33,113 bases of DNA. Source: a bacterium (GTDB lineage Bacteria; Spirochaetota; Spirochaetia; Treponematales; Rectinemataceae). Numbering within the stretch: position 1 is the stretch's first letter; the number at the start of each line of letters is the position of its first letter. Below, in pieces: positions 31,400-33,113 of the stretch. A model generated the notes under the pieces. It was not told the origin of the DNA. It did no database searches and was given only the letters and a program-made list of their open reading frames with translations. The DNA lies in contig JAJXZP010000169.1 in the NCBI GenBank assembly GCA_021779995.1, positions 1 through 33,113 of the forward strand. The letters are read 5' to 3'. Both the position numbers and the translations under genes were made by a program.

Positions 31400-33113
31400 G
31401 CGCTCCGCCGCCGGCCCTCCCACCCGGGCCGGAGACCTGGCGGGACGCCCTGCTCACCTCGGGCTCCGAGGCCCTCCTGGGCGCGGTGCGGAACTACGTC
31501 GGCCCCGTGCGCACGCCCTTCGACAAGCGCGACCTGGCCGCGAAGCTCGAGGCCTTCCTGCGGCGCTCCGAGACGCAGGAATCGCTCGTCGCCCTGCTCG
31601 ACGGCCCCGACGTGCGCCTGGTCGGCACCGCCCTCCTCCTCGGACCGGCGCCCGAGCACCTGCTCAAGGAGCTCTTCGAGGGCGAGTTGCCCCTGTTCGA
31701 TCTCGGCGTGCGCATCGCCAATCTCTACGATAGACTCATCCTCTTCCGCTACCAGGAGGGCGGCAGGCGGCTGGTCGCGGTCAACCCGCTCCTCGCCGAG
31801 AGGCTCGCCCGGGCGGCGCTTACCGCGGATGCGCTGTTCGGCCCGCAAAAGGGTAGGCGGGCCGGCGGCGACGATCGGGCCGGCGGCGAGGAGCGGCGCG
31901 GCGACGAGCGGCGGGGCGGCAAAGAGCGGCGCGGCGACGAGCGGGCCGAGGGCGAGGCCGGGTCGGCCGGCTCGGACCGGAGAGAGGCGCCCGCCGAGTC
32001 GGCTTGCGACGCCGAGTCGGCCCTCGGCTTTTTCCTCTATCTCTTCCACGCGCAGGGGGCCGTGCGCAAGGGCGGCGGGCTCACCAAGAGGGCGGTCGAG
32101 CGCGCAGCCGCCCTCTTGCCCGAGCTGGCAGCCGCTCCCGAGCGCTTGGATGCCCTGCTGGACGCCCTCACGGCCTGCGGCGTCCTGGCCTTCGACGGGG
32201 AGGAGCGCCGCCCGGACCGGAGCGCCTTCGATGCCCTCCTCTCGCGCTGGGGCGAGGATCTGCCCTTTTTCCTCGCGACCTGCCTCGCCGCGGCCAGGCG
32301 CGGAGCCGCCGGCCGCGCTCCCGCGCGGGCGGAGGAGGAGGCCGCCCCGTACGAGGACTCCGCGACGGGCTCCCGCCTCGAAGCCGAGACCGCCGTCATG
32401 GCCGCGGCTCTGCGCGAGCCGCCCGGCGGTCCGGGGTTCGTCTTTTCGCGCGGCGGTCTCGAGCGCTGGCTCGGCATCGCATCGCTCCGCTCGGGGCCGG
32501 GTCTGGACGCAGCCGGTTGCGTCCAGGCGCTCGTCGACCTGGGCGTGGCGTCGGCCGAGGGAGGCGGCCTCGTCCTTTGGCCGCGGCCCCGCCGGTCGGC
32601 CGCGGACTCCATTCCCGGGCGCCTGGTGGCCGAGGGCGCCCACGCGCTCCATCTTCTGCCCGAGGCGAGCCTCGAGGAGCGGCTCTTCGTCGGCTCGATC
32701 GCGCGTCCCGTCTCGTTCGGCACGGTCTGGAGCTTCGAGATCGAGCGGGACTCGGTTCGCCGGGCTTTCGCCTCGGGGCTCGACGCCAAGAGCATCGCCG
32801 CCCGCCTCGAGTTCATGAGCGGTTCGAGTCTGCCGCAGAGTCTCGCCTTTTCGCTCTCGGCCTGGGAAGAGGAGTATCGCTCGCTCAGGCTCTACCGGGG
32901 CGTCGTGCTAGCGGCGGACGAGCGGCTGCGGGCCGTGATCGAGCGCTCCGGCGCCCTCGATGGCCTGGTGGCGGAAGTTCTCGCTCCCGGCGTATACTTT
33001 CTCTCGTCGCCGAATCCGGAAGCGGCGGCGGCCTCTCTCGCCCGCGCCGGCCTCGAGGCATCTCCCCGCATCGCGCCGGCCGGCGGCGCGGCGCTCGCCG
33101 GCGCGGCGGCCGG
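31396..33113 (+). CDS. Helicase-associated partner of XPB, 3' end outside window
   Basis: 572 residues are visible and the frame stays open to the last base. Its position right after XPB with a 4-bp ATGA overlap and its sequence fit the helicase-associated/XPB-Ssl2-type proteins found beside bacterial XPB. The N-terminal part (about 1-150) is helical and carries LLDGPDVRLVGTALLLGP; a later stretch (SFGTVWSFEIERDSVRRAF, about residue 435-455, then SLPQSLAFSLSAWEEEYRSL and LRLYRGVVLAADERL) matches the helicase C-terminal-like fold seen in these partners. A charged low-complexity insert (about 154-190) rich in GGDERR-type repeats separates two helical domains. Function is probably to load or regulate XPB, which is inference. 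A different, overlapping frame in the same region is a shadow. Confidence 0.6.
   Translation, partial: MSAPPPALPPGPETWRDALLTSGSEALLGAVRNYVGPVRTPFDKRDLAAKLEAFLRRSETQESLVALLDGPDVRLVGTALLLGPAPEHLLKELFEGELPLFDLGVRIANLYDRLILFRYQEGGRRLVAVNPLLAERLARAALTADALFGPQKGRRAGGDDRAGGEERRGDERRGGKERRGDERAEGEAGSAGSDRREAPAESACDAESALGFFLYLFHAQGAVRKGGGLTKRAVERAAALLPELAAAPERLDALLDALTACGVLAFDGEERRPDRSAFDALLSRWGEDLPFFLATCLAAARRGAAGRAPARAEEEAAPYEDSATGSRLEAETAVMAAALREPPGGPGFVFSRGGLERWLGIASLRSGPGLDAAGCVQALVDLGVASAEGGGLVLWPRPRRSAADSIPGRLVAEGAHALHLLPEASLEERLFVGSIARPVSFGTVWSFEIERDSVRRAFASGLDAKSIAARLEFMSGSSLPQSLAFSLSAWEEEYRSLRLYRGVVLAADERLRAVIERSGALDGLVAEVLAPGVYFLSSPNPEAAAASLARAGLEASPRIAPAGGAALAGAAA
31857..31960 (+). repeat. 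Low-complexity in-frame repeat in helicase partner gene
   Basis: Degenerate units of the type GAGCGGCGCGGCGACGAGCG recur two to three times, encoding Glu/Arg/Gly/Asp tracts such as EERRGDERRGGKERRGDER. Confidence 0.75.

Overview
The window is GC-rich, gene-dense bacterial DNA with 24 protein-coding genes (two cut by the window ends), one tRNA, and short intergenic spaces. Several genes point to a spirochaete, probably a free-living or environmental Spirochaetia lineage with high GC. These are a FlcA-like periplasmic flagellar collar protein, an oxygen-binding diiron protein paired with a soluble chemoreceptor (the pair studied in Treponema denticola), a DUF2259 secreted protein, and a bacterial XPB helicase. 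No single gene proves this; the assignment rests on the combination and on recalled family distribution, since no search could be run.

Layout. 1-4803: 3' part of an HrpB-type helicase, a degenerate CCA-adding-enzyme-like HD protein, an M24 aminopeptidase P-type peptidase and a small DUF2007 protein. 5060-8847: a GH2 glycosidase, a convergent Uma2/DUF820 nuclease-fold gene, L-rhamnose mutarotase and polyphosphate kinase 2, closed by a bidirectional terminator. 8980-12924: DUF2259 secreted protein, an 8-helix membrane protein, a polyprenol/dolichol-kinase-like protein, tRNA-Val(CAC) with a near-consensus promoter, and a membrane diguanylate cyclase. 12929-17131: the 1120-residue FlcA-like protein, divergent from a secreted protein with a CBM48-like domain. 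17109-19746: a three-gene minus-strand operon of diiron oxygen sensor, soluble chemoreceptor and D-2-hydroxyacid dehydrogenase. 19829-22745: a GH5 glucosylceramidase-like enzyme and a phosphodiester-glycosidase lipoprotein. 22844-24351: the CcdA/TlpA thiol-redox pair. 24511-27374: ClpP-like protease, PurC and a secreted endonuclease/phosphatase-fold protein. 27784-33113: a membrane class III adenylate cyclase divergent from an XPB helicase, which is translationally coupled to a helicase-associated partner that runs off the end.

Working together: the sensor operon links Fe/O2 to chemotaxis, and FlcA belongs to the motor that chemotaxis controls. Diguanylate cyclase and adenylate cyclase add two second-messenger outputs. 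TlpA and CcdA form a periplasmic reducing couple, and XPB plus its partner look like a DNA repair module.

Most notable signals: (i) the oxygen-sensing chemotaxis operon with an added dehydrogenase; (ii) six genes whose best promoter places the -10 box only 7-12 nt before the start codon with no usable Shine-Dalgarno, suggesting widespread leaderless transcription; (iii) a pair of MITE-like inverted-repeat elements at 27399-27707; (iv) repeated acidic docking-like motifs in the cytoplasmic tail of the FlcA-like protein.
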